NCBI RefSeq assembly: GCF_000430725.1
Contig: NZ_AUMO01000032.1
Coordinates: 62,001 to 126,000 of the forward strand
Length of the DNA: 64,000 nucleotides
From: Azohydromonas australica DSM 1124
GTDB taxonomy: Bacteria > Pseudomonadota > Gammaproteobacteria > Burkholderiales > Burkholderiaceae_C
Direction of reading: 5' to 3'
Under the pieces are notes generated by a model. That model had not been told where the DNA came from. It was given only the letters and a program-made list of their open reading frames with translations, and searched no databases. Of the stretch, positions 9,927 to 19,339 are shown piece after piece (within the stretch, counting starts at the first letter, position 1; every line of letters starts with the position of its first letter). A program made the translations under genes and the position numbers.

Positions 9927-10739
9927 TCACAACCTCCGATGCCCCAGCGCCGGCAGCTGCACCCGCACCTGCCCCATCCGGGCCGCATCGAAGGGCGCGA
10001 TCGCAATGCCTTCCCCTTCCTCGACCACTGAGAGCACTTCCCCCCACGGGTCGATCACCATGCTGTGCCCCCAGGTGCGGCGGCCGTTCTCGTGCTTGCC
10101 GCCTTGCGCAGCGGCCACCACGTAGCACTGGTTCTCCACCGCGCGCGTGCGCAGCAGCAGCTCCCAGTGCGAGCGGCCCGTGGTGTAGGTGAAGGCGGCC
10201 GGGACGCTGATCACGTCGCAGGGCGACCGCCCTTCCCCAAAGCTCATCGCCCGGTACAGCTCCGGAAATCGCAGGTCGTAGCAGACCGACAAGCCCACCC
10301 GCAGCGCCCCCGCCTGCACCGCCACCGGCGCGTCGCCTGGCTCCAGCGCCACGGCCTCGTCGTAGTGCTCGCGGCCGTTGTCGAAGGCAAAGAGGTGCAG
10401 CTTGTCGTAGCGCGCGGCGCGCACGCCGTCGGGCCCGTACACGCAGCAGGCGTTGCGCACGCGCTGCCCGTCGGCGGCGCGGATGGGCAGCGTGCCGCCG
10501 ATCAGCCACAGGCCGTGGCGCTTGGCCTCGCCGGAGAGGAAGTCCTGGATCGGCCCGGCGCCGTCCGCCTCGGCAATGCGCAGCTTGTCGCGGTCGTCCT
10601 GCCCCATGAGGCAGAAGTACTCGGGCAGCGACGCCAGCGTGGCGCCCTGCGTCGCGGCCTCGGCGATCAGCCGCGCGGCGGCTTCCAGGTTCCGGCCCAC
10701 GTCGGGCGTGGACACCATCTGCAGGGCGGCAAGTTTCAT
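9927..10739 (-). CDS. carbon-nitrogen hydrolase, Nit1/deaminated-glutathione amidase type
   Basis: A 270-residue nitrilase-superfamily amidase with the complete triad: Glu40 (SLPEYFCLMG), Lys113 (YDKLHLF) and Cys153 (SVCYDLRFPELYR). The family repairs deaminated glutathione or hydrolyses omega-amides in the cytoplasm. I start it at the ATG at 10739, where the conserved MKLAALQM begins; a longer frame to 11576 overlaps yhdP and is not protein-like. The yhdP stop lies 35 bases upstream on the same strand, and the yhdP-nit order is conserved in many Proteobacteria, so they are probably one operon. Confidence 0.92.
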   Translation of the reverse strand: MKLAALQMVSTPDVGRNLEAAARLIAEAATQGATLASLPEYFCLMGQDDRDKLRIAEADGAGPIQDFLSGEAKRHGLWLIGGTLPIRAADGQRVRNACCVYGPDGVRAARYDKLHLFAFDNGREHYDEAVALEPGDAPVAVQAGALRVGLSVCYDLRFPELYRAMSFGEGRSPCDVISVPAAFTYTTGRSHWELLLRTRAVENQCYVVAAAQGGKHENGRRTWGHSMVIDPWGEVLSVVEEGEGIAIAPFDAARMGQVRVQLPALGHRRL

Positions 10740-10774
10740 GAGGTGCTTCTCTCGCAAGGGTTGAGGTTCAGGTT

Positions 10775-13700
10775 TCAGTTCTGCACCCGCGGGCTCGACG
10801 CCGCGGCCGCCGCGGCTGGCGGCGGCGAGGGTGACGGGTCCAGGTTGGGCAGCGGCTTGCCCAGCGCGCGCTCCACGCGTTCCACCTGCGGATCGCTCCA
10901 CGAGCCGCTGACCTGGAACTCGCGCGTGCCGGCCTGCATCAGCGGCCGGCGCAGGAACAGCTGCGCCAGGAAGGTGCCCAGCCCCACGGCCGGGTTGATG
11001 GCCGCATAGGCCAGCGAGGCGGTGCCGGCGTTGATCTCGGGCACCACCACCACGTGCAGGTCCTGCGTCTCGCGCGGGATGTCGGCGCGGCCCTCCATCA
11101 GCACCGCGGCCTGCAGCCCGCGCATGAGCAGGTTGTTGGTCTCGGCCACGCCGTCGTCCATGTGCACGTCGCCGGCGAGGCTGTCGAAGGCGAAGCCCTG
11201 CAGGAACACGTCGCGGAAGTCCAGCGTCAGCCGCCGCGGGATCGACTGCAGGCTCAGCACCGACAGCAGCCGCCCCGCGCCCGCGCCGGCCTTGAGGAAG
11301 CGGCCCTGCTGGATGTCCACGCGCAGCTGCCCGTCCATCCGCGAGGGGTCCGGCGCCAGCGGCGAGCCCGGCCACGACACCTCGCCCTGCAGCCGGCCCT
11401 TGCCGCCTTCCAGCACGCCGCCCAGGCCCAGGCGCTGCAGCAGCGCGCCGCCGTTGGCGAGTTCCAGCCGGAAGTCCATCACCATGCGCCGGCGCCCGTC
11501 CGTACCCGGCACCCACTTCCCCAGCGCCTTGAGCTCGGCCTCGTCCGTGGTGAGCTGCAGCTTGTCGAGCTGCCACTCGGCCGGGCGCGGGCCGTTGCGG
11601 CGGTTGACGGCCTGGATCTCCACGCGCCCCAGGTCGCGCCCGCCCAGCTCGAAGGCCTCCACCACGATGTCCAGCGCCGGCACGCTCGCCGGGGCCTGCG
11701 CCAGCAGCGACTCCACACCCTGCGCCGCGCTGGGCGGCAGCGCCAGCCGCGCCAACCGCGCGCGCACGAGCCCGGGCTGCGCAGCGTCGCCAGAGCGGAA
11801 CTCGACGTGGCCGTCGAGCTGGTCGGCATGCAGGTTGGCGCGCCAGGTGTCACTGCCACCGGCGTGCGTGACGCCGGCCACCACGTGGTCCAGCCGCCGC
11901 CCGCTCACCATCAGCTGCTGCACCTGCAGCGCCACGCTCATCGGCGGCATGGCCGCCGCGCCGCCCGCGTTGCCCGTGCCACTGGCGGCGCCCGTACCCT
12001 GCCCGCTGCCGGCGGGGCTGCGCGAGAGGCGCTCCCAGGTCTGCTGCCAGGCGTCGAGGTCCAGCGCCGGCAGCGCCACGGCGATGCCGAAGCCGTGCGA
12101 AGGCTGCGGCGCGGGCTGGCGCACGCCCAGGCCACCGCGCAGCAGCACGGCGTCGCCGTCGGCGTCCTGGTGCTGCAGGTCGCGCACGAGCTGGCCCTGC
12201 AGCAAGCCTTCGACGTCCACCTGCCAGTGCTCGTGCAGCGTCGCGCCGTCGCCCACCACGCGGGTGCTCACCTGCAACGGCAGCGCGGCCTCGGGGGCCT
12301 TGCGCAGCGGCTCGGGCAGCTCGGCGCCCATGCCCATCAGGTTGCTTTGCACCACGAACTCCGGGTGTCCCTGCCGCACCGCGAGCTGCAGCCGGTACGG
12401 CGCCTGGCCGCTGAAGGCGCCGGCCAGGCGCGAGATGACGCCCAGCTCCGGCGCGCGTCGCAGCCCGTCGGCGCTGGCGATGCCGTTGCCGCTGAAGCGC
12501 AGCGTGCCGTCGGGCTGCGTGCCGCCCTCGAACACTGCGTCGCCGCCGAGCACGCGCGCCCCGCCGGTGATGCCCATGCGCTGGCGCGTGAACTCGACCT
12601 TCGCCCGCGTGGCGGCCAGCAGCGGCACGTTGGGCCCCAGGCGCACGTCGTTGCCCGACAGCAGCACGCTGCCCTGGACCGCGCTCTGGTCCAGGTGCTG
12701 CAGCGGCAGCTGCAGCGCCAGGCGCAGCTCGGCGTTGCCGGTGGCGTCGGCGTCCTTGAGCCCACCGTCGATCCACCCGCCCACGGGCGAGCTGTTCACG
12801 AACCGCAGCATGTCGTGCGCCGACCCGCGCCCGGTGCCTTCGATGCGCAGCTGTGCCTGCTCCAGGTCGGCGAAGCCGCCGTTGACGCCGGCCAGCTCCA
12901 CCCCGAGTCCCGCCACGCGCGCCCGCACGTTGCGCAGCGCCATCGAGACGCGGTCGAACACCAGCTCGCCGGCCACCTGCGTGAACGCGGGCCAGGACGG
13001 GTCGTCGGGCACGTAGGCCAGCGTCGTGTCCTCCACCTGGCCGGCGATGCGGAACTCGCCGTTGCCGCGGCGGAAGGGGAAGTCGCGCAGGTCGCCGCGC
13101 ACGCGGAAAGAGGCCTGCGGGATGCGCCCGGCCTGCACCGCCTGCGCCACCCAGTGGCGCGTGTCGGCGGGGAGGGTCAGCGGCAGGTAGCGCGCCACGG
13201 CCTGGGCGCGGCCCTGGAGCAGCCGCCCGTCAAGCTCCAGCGTGCCTGGCAGCCGGCCCTGGGCGTCGGTGCGCCAGGTGGCGTTGAACTCGGCCTGCGC
13301 GTCGGCCGTGGCCAGCTTCACGTCGCGCAGGTGGAACTCCAGCTTCGGCGCGCTCGGCGCCGCCGCCGTCTGCAGCCGCCAGGCCAGCACGCTGCTGAAG
13401 CGCTCGACGCCGATGCGCGGCTGCTCGAACAGCCCCGGGAATTCCATGGCGCCGCGCGCGATCTGCAGCCGCGCGCTGCCGCCGGCCTCGCTGGCGTCGA
13501 ACTCGGCGCTCAGGCCGCGCACCCCGGGCTGGCCGATGTGGCCCTCCACCGGCACGCCCTCCAGCGCCAGGTCCGCGACGCGGCCCTTGACGCGGTAGCG
13601 CCCGGGCTGCTCCGGCGGCCCGTCCCAGCGGGCTTCCAGCGCGGTGACGACGCCTTCGGGCGCCAGCGAGCGCAGCCGCGCCTCCACGCCTTCGGGCAGC

Positions 13701-14839
13701 GGCACGCGGGTGGCCAGCCGCGCCAGCAGGGCCAGGTCCAGCCGCTCGGCGTCAAGCTCGCCGCCGGGCTGGGCGCCCCGGCGCAGGTGCAGCCGCGTGT
13801 TGCCGGCGGGCCACTTCAGCCCGTCGTCGGTGGTGAAGCCCAGCTGCTGGGCACGCAGCGTCAGGTCCTTGCCGTCGCGCTGTGCCGTCAGCCGTCCCTC
13901 CAGCTGCGCCAGCGCCAGCGGCTCGTGGTCGGGCAGGCGCAGGCTCAGATCGCGCAGCGCCAGGTCCAGCGTGGCTTCGCGCGCGTCGCCGCGGTCGATT
14001 TCCAGCCAAGCGCGCAGCGCACCCTGCCCACCGCGTATCTCTGCCGGCAGCGTGGCGAGCTGCTGCAGCGGCACGAAGTCGATGGCAGGCAGGTCGACGT
14101 GCAGCGTGCCGCGCCAGCGCTTGAAGTCCGAGGCGCGCGCCAGCAGCGGCTGCTTGAAGCGGCCCTGGACCGACCAGCGCTGGCCCCAGGCGGGCGGGGG
14201 CGTGAAGTCCAGCCGCAGCTCGTGGCGGCGCAGCCCGTTGCGCAGCAGCAGCAGCACGTCGCTCACTTCCACGGGCGCAGCGCCGCGCAGCTCGTCGGTC
14301 CAGCGCACGCGCGCGTTGCGCACCAGGAATTCGGGCTGGGCGAAGAACCAGTCGGCCAGCGCGGTGTCGTTCCTGCCGCTGGCGGTGTCATTGGTGAGCG
14401 GCAGGCCGGCCACGTGGAGGCGGCCCTGCGCGTCGCGGCGCAGCTCCAGCTGCGCGTCCTCGATCACCAGCTGCTCCAGGCGCAGCCGCAGCGTCAGCAG
14501 CGAGCGCGCGGACACGGCGGCCGACACGCGCGGCAGCCGCAGCGCCTCGCGCTGCTGCGCGTCCAGCAGCACCACGTCGTGCAATTCCAGCGCCGGCACC
14601 CAGCCGCCGCCGCGGGTCTGGATGTCGCCGATGCGCAGCGGTACACCGAGCGAGCGGCTGGCGTAGGACTCGATGCGCGGCAGCCATTCGCTGGCGTGGG
14701 GCAATATGACCCAGTGCAGGACTGCCACGGCGAGCAGCAGTAGGCTCCACGCCGCGATCAAGAGACCCGCTGCCAGCCGCAAGCCCCAAGGCCAACGCGA
14801 GCGGCTGCGGGCGACGGGATCGGGGGGGATTGGAGGCAT
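10775..14839 (-). CDS. yhdP: YhdP-family AsmA-like envelope protein
   Basis: A very large protein (1354 residues from ATG 14839) with one N-terminal membrane helix (WGLRLAAGLLIAAWSLLLLAV). A long periplasmic region of repeated beta-strand character follows, as in the AsmA/YhdP bridge-like phospholipid-transport family. YhdP in enterobacteria helps move phospholipid toward the outer membrane. The C terminus holds the conserved DUF3971/AsmA-2-like core with NLLMRGLQAAVLMEGRADI and a final Pro/Ala-rich tail. A TTG 13 codons upstream (14878) is an alternative start; neither start has a clear Shine-Dalgarno. It is divergent from glnE and followed by the amidase gene. Confidence 0.9.
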   Translation of the reverse strand: MPPIPPDPVARSRSRWPWGLRLAAGLLIAAWSLLLLAVAVLHWVILPHASEWLPRIESYASRSLGVPLRIGDIQTRGGGWVPALELHDVVLLDAQQREALRLPRVSAAVSARSLLTLRLRLEQLVIEDAQLELRRDAQGRLHVAGLPLTNDTASGRNDTALADWFFAQPEFLVRNARVRWTDELRGAAPVEVSDVLLLLRNGLRRHELRLDFTPPPAWGQRWSVQGRFKQPLLARASDFKRWRGTLHVDLPAIDFVPLQQLATLPAEIRGGQGALRAWLEIDRGDAREATLDLALRDLSLRLPDHEPLALAQLEGRLTAQRDGKDLTLRAQQLGFTTDDGLKWPAGNTRLHLRRGAQPGGELDAERLDLALLARLATRVPLPEGVEARLRSLAPEGVVTALEARWDGPPEQPGRYRVKGRVADLALEGVPVEGHIGQPGVRGLSAEFDASEAGGSARLQIARGAMEFPGLFEQPRIGVERFSSVLAWRLQTAAAPSAPKLEFHLRDVKLATADAQAEFNATWRTDAQGRLPGTLELDGRLLQGRAQAVARYLPLTLPADTRHWVAQAVQAGRIPQASFRVRGDLRDFPFRRGNGEFRIAGQVEDTTLAYVPDDPSWPAFTQVAGELVFDRVSMALRNVRARVAGLGVELAGVNGGFADLEQAQLRIEGTGRGSAHDMLRFVNSSPVGGWIDGGLKDADATGNAELRLALQLPLQHLDQSAVQGSVLLSGNDVRLGPNVPLLAATRAKVEFTRQRMGITGGARVLGGDAVFEGGTQPDGTLRFSGNGIASADGLRRAPELGVISRLAGAFSGQAPYRLQLAVRQGHPEFVVQSNLMGMGAELPEPLRKAPEAALPLQVSTRVVGDGATLHEHWQVDVEGLLQGQLVRDLQHQDADGDAVLLRGGLGVRQPAPQPSHGFGIAVALPALDLDAWQQTWERLSRSPAGSGQGTGAASGTGNAGGAAAMPPMSVALQVQQLMVSGRRLDHVVAGVTHAGGSDTWRANLHADQLDGHVEFRSGDAAQPGLVRARLARLALPPSAAQGVESLLAQAPASVPALDIVVEAFELGGRDLGRVEIQAVNRRNGPRPAEWQLDKLQLTTDEAELKALGKWVPGTDGRRRMVMDFRLELANGGALLQRLGLGGVLEGGKGRLQGEVSWPGSPLAPDPSRMDGQLRVDIQQGRFLKAGAGAGRLLSVLSLQSIPRRLTLDFRDVFLQGFAFDSLAGDVHMDDGVAETNNLLMRGLQAAVLMEGRADIPRETQDLHVVVVPEINAGTASLAYAAINPAVGLGTFLAQLFLRRPLMQAGTREFQVSGSWSDPQVERVERALGKPLPNLDPSPSPPPAAAAAASSPRVQN

Positions 14840-14969
14840 GTCGGAATGCCCGCCGGGTGTTCGGCGCGACAGGTACAACAGGTGATCGGGAACCGGACGC
14901 CAGCGCGGTCGGTTCTCCGGGGCCGCTCCAAGACCCGATCAATCTAGCACACGGGGTTTTGCCGGCACG

Positions 14970-17696
14970 ATGGCTTCCGTTTCTCCAAGTTCGACCGTTG
15001 AACCGCCTTTGGCGGAACACAGCCGTTTCGTGCAGCGCGTGCGTCGCCGCCATGCCGACCTGCTTCCTTTGCTGGCACAAGGCGTGCCCGATGGCGCCAG
15101 CATCCAGGCCCTGATCGAAGCCCTTGCCGCCACCGGCCGCCCACTGGCCTCGGCCCTGCGCATCGCGCGCCAGCTGGTGCTGGAGCGGCTGGCGGTGCTG
15201 GATGTGGAGCAGCGCGCGCCGCTGGAAGACATCACCAGCGCCATGACGGCGCTGGCCGAGACCACGCTGGAGGCGGCGCTCGCGGAGGCGCGCGCGCAGG
15301 AGTCCGAGCGCCACGGCCAGCCGCGCACCGCCGCCGGCGAGCCGATCGAGTTCTGGATCGTGGGCATGGGCAAGCTCGGCGGACGCGAGCTCAACGTCTC
15401 CTCCGACATCGACCTGATCTACGTGTACGAGGAGGACGGCGAGACCGACGGCGCGGTGCCCATCTCCGCGCACGAGTACTTCGCCAAGGTGGCCAAGCGG
15501 CTGTACGCGCTCATCGGCGACACCACCGACGACGGCTTCGTCTTCCGCGTGGACCTGGCGCTGCGGCCCAACGGCAACTCCGGCCCGCCGGTGGTGAGCC
15601 TGGCGATGCTGGAGACCTATTTCTATGCGCAGGGCCGCGAGTGGGAGCGCTTCGCCTGGCTCAAGAGCCGCGTGGTGGCGCCGCGTGCGGCCGTCACCAG
15701 CGGGCGCGCGCTGCAGCTGCGCGACCTGGTGACGCCCTTCGTGTACCGGCGCTACCTGGACTACGGCGTCTTCGAGGGCCTGCGCCAGCTGCACCTGCGC
15801 ATCCGCGAGGAAGCCCAGCGCCGCGCCGCGGGCCGGCCCGAGCGCGCCAACGACGTGAAGCTCTCGCGCGGGGGCATCCGCGAGATCGAGTTCATCGTGC
15901 AGCTGCTGCAGGTGGTGCGCGGCGGGCAGTTCCCGGAGATCCGCACCCGCTCCACGCTGCGCGCGCTGCAGAAGCTCACCGTGCACGGACTGATGGCCCC
16001 GGCCACCGCCGAGCGGCTGGCGCAGTCCTACACCTTCCTGCGCCGCGTCGAGCACCGCATCCAGTTCCTGGACGACCAGCAGACGCACCTGCTGCCCACC
16101 GCCGACGGCGACCTGGGCTGGATCGCGCGCAGCATGGAGCTCACCTGCAGCGCCGACGCCTGCGAGCTGCTGGACCGCCTGGGCGAGACGCGCGAGTTCG
16201 TGGCGCTGGAGTTCGATGCCCTGCTGCACGACGGCCGCAGCCCGCCCACCCGCGGCAACGGTTGCCGCAGCTGCGGCGGCACCCCGCTGCCGGTGGACGA
16301 CGAGACCTTCCTGGCCAAGCTGCCGGGCGAGCTGGGCCAGCGCGTGCGCCAGTGGGTGCAGCAGCCCAAGGTGCAGGCGCTGCGCGAGGACAGCAAGCTG
16401 CGACTGGCACGGCTGGTGCAGCGCGCGGCCCAGGCCATGGAGCAACAGAGCTGCACGCCGGAGGCGGCGCTGCGCTTCATCGACTGGCTGGAACCGCTGA
16501 TGCGGCGCGAGAGCTACTTCGCGCTGCTGGTGGAGCGTCCCGAGGTGCAGGCGCGGCTGCTGCGGCTGCTGGGCCTGGCGCGCTGGCCGATGCGCTACCT
16601 GATGCGCCATCCGGGCGTGATCGACGAGCTGGCGGACCGCCGCATCATCGACCAGCGCTTCGATCCCACGGCCTTTGCGCGTGAGCTCGACGACCGCCAC
16701 GCCGCCTGGGAGCGCTCGGGCCAGGCTGACGAGGAGTCGCTGCTCGACACCCTGCGCCGCGCCCACCATGCCGAGGTGTTCCGCACCCTGGTGCGCGACG
16801 TGGAAGGCCACATCACCGTGGAGCAGGTGGCTGACGACCTCTCGGCGCTGGCCGACGCGGTGCTGGAGCGCACGCTGCACTGGGGCTGGCGTCACCTGCG
16901 CAAGAAGCATTGCGAGGTGCCGCGCTTTGCCGTCATCGCCTACGGCAAGCTCGGCGGCAAGGAGCTGGGCTACGGCAGCGACCTGGACGTGGTCTTCCTC
17001 TTCGACGACGAGGACGAGAGCGCCGCGGAAACCTATGCCGGCTTCGTGCGCAAGCTCATCACCTGGCTGACGCTGCGCACCTCGGCCGGCGAGCTGTTCG
17101 ACATCGACACCGCGCTGCGGCCCAACGGCAATTCCGGGCTGCTGGTGACCTCGCTGCAGGCTTTCGAGCGCTACCAGCTCGGCCGCGGCAGCAACACGGC
17201 CTGGACCTGGGAGCACCAGGCGCTCACGCGCGCGCGCTTCTCGGCCGGCGACCCGTCCATCGGCGTGCGCTTCGAGGAGATCCGCCGCGCCGTGCTCAGC
17301 GCACCGCGCGACGCCGTGGCGCTGCGCCAGGAGGTGCACGCCATGCGCGACAAGATGCGCGCCGCACGCCCGGTGAAGGACGGGCTCTTCGACGTCAAGC
17401 ACAGCCCCGGCGCCATGGTGGACGCAGAGTTCGCGGTGCAGTTCCTGGTGCTGGCCCATGGCGAACGCCATCCGGAGCTGCTGGACAACGTGGGCAACAT
17501 CGCGCTGATGTTGCGTGCGGAGAATGCGGGGCTGCTGCCCGCGGGCGTGGGCAGCGCCGCGGCCGCCGCCTACCGCGAGCTGCGCCGCGCGCAGCACCGC
17601 GCGCGGCTGGACGAGCAGCCCACGCAGTTCCCGCCCGAGCAGTTCAAGGAGCCGCGCGAGGCGGTGCTGGCGCTGTGGCACGCGGTTTTTGATTGA
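14970..17696 (+). CDS. glnE: bifunctional glutamine synthetase adenylyltransferase/deadenylase
   Basis: Adds and removes AMP on glutamine synthetase in response to nitrogen status, normally with the PII protein. The 908-residue protein has two nucleotidyltransferase modules. The N-terminal one has GMGKLGGRELNVSSDIDLIY at about residues 132-151, and the C-terminal one has YGKLGGKELGYGSDLDVVF at about residues 656-674. Both keep the G-S-D-x-D metal-binding pattern, so both activities should be intact. A CGSC-type Cys pair (CRSCGG) sits near the middle linker. It is divergent from yhdP, and its stop overlaps a possible TTG start of the rhombosortase gene. A strong hairpin at 17724-17753 lies just past its end. 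Confidence 0.96.
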   Translation: MASVSPSSTVEPPLAEHSRFVQRVRRRHADLLPLLAQGVPDGASIQALIEALAATGRPLASALRIARQLVLERLAVLDVEQRAPLEDITSAMTALAETTLEAALAEARAQESERHGQPRTAAGEPIEFWIVGMGKLGGRELNVSSDIDLIYVYEEDGETDGAVPISAHEYFAKVAKRLYALIGDTTDDGFVFRVDLALRPNGNSGPPVVSLAMLETYFYAQGREWERFAWLKSRVVAPRAAVTSGRALQLRDLVTPFVYRRYLDYGVFEGLRQLHLRIREEAQRRAAGRPERANDVKLSRGGIREIEFIVQLLQVVRGGQFPEIRTRSTLRALQKLTVHGLMAPATAERLAQSYTFLRRVEHRIQFLDDQQTHLLPTADGDLGWIARSMELTCSADACELLDRLGETREFVALEFDALLHDGRSPPTRGNGCRSCGGTPLPVDDETFLAKLPGELGQRVRQWVQQPKVQALREDSKLRLARLVQRAAQAMEQQSCTPEAALRFIDWLEPLMRRESYFALLVERPEVQARLLRLLGLARWPMRYLMRHPGVIDELADRRIIDQRFDPTAFARELDDRHAAWERSGQADEESLLDTLRRAHHAEVFRTLVRDVEGHITVEQVADDLSALADAVLERTLHWGWRHLRKKHCEVPRFAVIAYGKLGGKELGYGSDLDVVFLFDDEDESAAETYAGFVRKLITWLTLRTSAGELFDIDTALRPNGNSGLLVTSLQAFERYQLGRGSNTAWTWEHQALTRARFSAGDPSIGVRFEEIRRAVLSAPRDAVALRQEVHAMRDKMRAARPVKDGLFDVKHSPGAMVDAEFAVQFLVLAHGERHPELLDNVGNIALMLRAENAGLLPAGVGSAAAAAYRELRRAQHRARLDEQPTQFPPEQFKEPREAVLALWHAVFD

Positions 17697-18400
17697 AGCG
17701 GCACGACCCGTTGCGCGTGTCCTCCGAGGCCTCCCGTTCGCGGGAGGCCTCGGCGTCTTTGGGCGCCGCTTTCGTTGGTTCCGGACGGCCGGAGGGCGCC
17801 GCGGAGCGCCAGCCCGGCCATGCCTGGTTCGCGCTGTGCGCGCTGCTGGCCCTCGGCGCCTGTGCCGCCTACTTCTTCCTGCCGCCCGCGGCGCTAGACC
17901 TCCAGCCCGACCGCTGGCTGCGCGAGCCCTGGCGGCTGTGGACGGCGGCCTGGGTGCACTGGACGCCGCTGCACCTGGCGGGCAACGCCGCCGGCGCAGC
18001 AGTGCTGGCGCTCTATGGCCGGGCCGCGGGCCTGGGCCGCGGCCACGCGCTGGGCGGCTTCATCGCCTGGCCGCTGACGCACCTCCTGCTGGCGCTGTGG
18101 GGCACGCCCAGGCTGCTGCACTACGGCGGGCTGTCAGGCGTGCTGCACGCTGGCGTGGCGTTGGCCAGCACGGCGCTGCTGGCGCGGCACGGGCTGCAGC
18201 GCGCGGTGGGCGCGGCGGTGTGGGCGGGATTGCTGCTGAAGCTGGCGTGGGAGTCGCCCTGGGGACCGCGGCTGGCGGCGCCAGGGGCGGTGGGATGGGA
18301 TTTCGCCGTCGCGACGCGTGCGCATGCGGCGGGCGTGTTGGCCGGGCTGCTGTGCGCCCTGGCCGTGGAATGGCATGAGCGACAGAAAAACAGACCTTGA
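17693..18400 (+). CDS. rrtA: rhombosortase (rhomboid-family C-terminal processing protease)
   Basis: A rhomboid-like intramembrane serine protease of the rhombosortase subgroup. Diagnostic features are RLWTAAWVHW (about 82-91) and HLAGN in the first core helices, the catalytic serine in YGGLSGVLHAG (about 144-154), and a late histidine in the AHAAG helix. Five or six membrane segments fill the 235 residues. Rhombosortases cut GlyGly-CTERM tails of exported proteins, and the subtilisin at 1429-3333 is a candidate substrate. The start is uncertain. The TTG at 17693 overlaps the glnE stop but is followed by a terminator-like hairpin inside the frame. Conserved sequence begins only near residue 43, so TTG 17759 is also possible. 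Confidence 0.8.
   Translation: MKRHDPLRVSSEASRSREASASLGAAFVGSGRPEGAAERQPGHAWFALCALLALGACAAYFFLPPAALDLQPDRWLREPWRLWTAAWVHWTPLHLAGNAAGAAVLALYGRAAGLGRGHALGGFIAWPLTHLLLALWGTPRLLHYGGLSGVLHAGVALASTALLARHGLQRAVGAAVWAGLLLKLAWESPWGPRLAAPGAVGWDFAVATRAHAAGVLAGLLCALAVEWHERQKNRP
17724..17760 (+). terminator. UUCG hairpin after glnE
   Basis: A perfect 13-bp stem (CCGAGGCCTCCCG/CGGGAGGCCTCGG) closes a TTCG tetraloop at 17724-17753, followed by GCGTCTTT. The T tract is weak, but the form matches other terminators in this window. It lies within the 5' part of the annotated rhombosortase frame, so it either ends glnE messages or attenuates the next gene. Confidence 0.6.
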
Positions 18401-19283
18401 TGCCCGGGCCGTGGCCGGCATCGTCCTGTGCTGCGGGCTGTGGGGCCTGAACCAGGTGGCAGCCAAGGTGGCGCTGGCGGAAATCGCGCCCCTGCTGCAG
18501 GCGGGGCTGCGTTCGCTGGGCGCGGCGCTGCTGGTGGCGCTGTGGTCGCGGGCGCGGGGCCAGGCGCTGCGGGGCAGTGCGCCGGCAGGTGCCTGGCGCG
18601 GCGGGCTGCTGGCCGGGGCGCTGTTCGCGGCGGAGTTCAGCTGCCTTTTCATCGGGCTGCAGTACACCAGCGCCTCGCGCATGGTGGTGTTCGTGTACCT
18701 CGCGCCCTTCGTGGTGGCGCTGGGCATGCCGCTGATCGCGCGCGCCGAGCGGCTGTCGCCGTTGCAGGCGTCGGGGCTGCTGGTGGCTTTCGCGGGCGTG
18801 GCCTGGGCCTTCGGCGAGAGCTTCAACGGTCCGGCGACGGCCGGCTCGCGCCAGTGGCTGGGCGACGCGCTGGGGGTGCTGGCGGCGCTGCTGTGGGGCT
18901 GCACCACGCTGTCCATCCGCGCCACGCGGCTCTCGGCCGCCCCGGCGGAGGTGACGCTGCTCTACCAGCTCGGTGTCTCGGGCGTGCTGCTGCTGGCGGC
19001 TTCGGCGCTGGCCGGCGAGCCCTGGCCGGTGCGCGTGGGCGCGCTGTCGCTGGCGATGATGGGCTTCCAGACCGTGGTGGTCAGCTTCGCCAGCTATTTG
19101 TTGTGGTTCGAGCTGCTGCGCCACTACCCGGCAACCAAGCTCTCCGCCTTCACGCTGCTCACGCCGCTGGCGGGCCTGCTGGCCGGCGTGGCGCTGCTGG
19201 ACGAGCCGCTCACTGCGCGGCTGGTGGTGGCGACGGCGGCGGTGTGCGTGGGCATCGCCGCCGTGAACCGGCGGCCGCGCTGA
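18375..19283 (+). CDS. DMT-superfamily (EamA) exporter
   Basis: A 302-residue inner-membrane protein with about ten hydrophobic helices arranged as two EamA repeats, roughly residues 12-145 and 165-298. The first has GLWGLNQVAAKVAL near the N terminus, and the second opens with LGVLAALLWGCTTLSIRAT. EamA proteins export metabolites or amino acids; the substrate is unknown. The ATG at 18375 overlaps the end of the rhombosortase gene by 26 bases, which suggests translational coupling. A terminator hairpin shared with the converging ferritin-like gene follows. Confidence 0.88.
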   Translation: MSDRKTDLDARAVAGIVLCCGLWGLNQVAAKVALAEIAPLLQAGLRSLGAALLVALWSRARGQALRGSAPAGAWRGGLLAGALFAAEFSCLFIGLQYTSASRMVVFVYLAPFVVALGMPLIARAERLSPLQASGLLVAFAGVAWAFGESFNGPATAGSRQWLGDALGVLAALLWGCTTLSIRATRLSAAPAEVTLLYQLGVSGVLLLAASALAGEPWPVRVGALSLAMMGFQTVVVSFASYLLWFELLRHYPATKLSAFTLLTPLAGLLAGVALLDEPLTARLVVATAAVCVGIAAVNRRPR

Positions 19284-19284
19284 A

Positions 19285-19314
19285 AAAACAAAGGCGCCCC
19301 CACGGGGGCGCCTT
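19285..19314 (-). terminator. intrinsic terminator of ferritin-like gene
   Basis: An 11-bp perfect stem AAGGCGCCCCC/GGGGGCGCCTT has a 2-base loop. On the minus strand it is followed by TGTTTTTT, so it ends transcription of the gene at 19340-20215. On the plus strand there is no T tract. Confidence 0.85.
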
Positions 19315-19339
19315 GCTCAGGCCCGGTCGATGTCCGGGC

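Noticed and set aside
11054-14743. A 1229-codon plus-strand frame antisense to yhdP
   Set aside because: Same composition bias; yhdP has a membrane anchor and conserved C-terminal core.
14388-17681. A 1097-codon minus-strand frame across glnE
   Set aside because: It is the mirror of glnE codons (rich in Gln, His, Arg, Leu), with no domain and no ribosome site. The glnE frame has both catalytic motifs.
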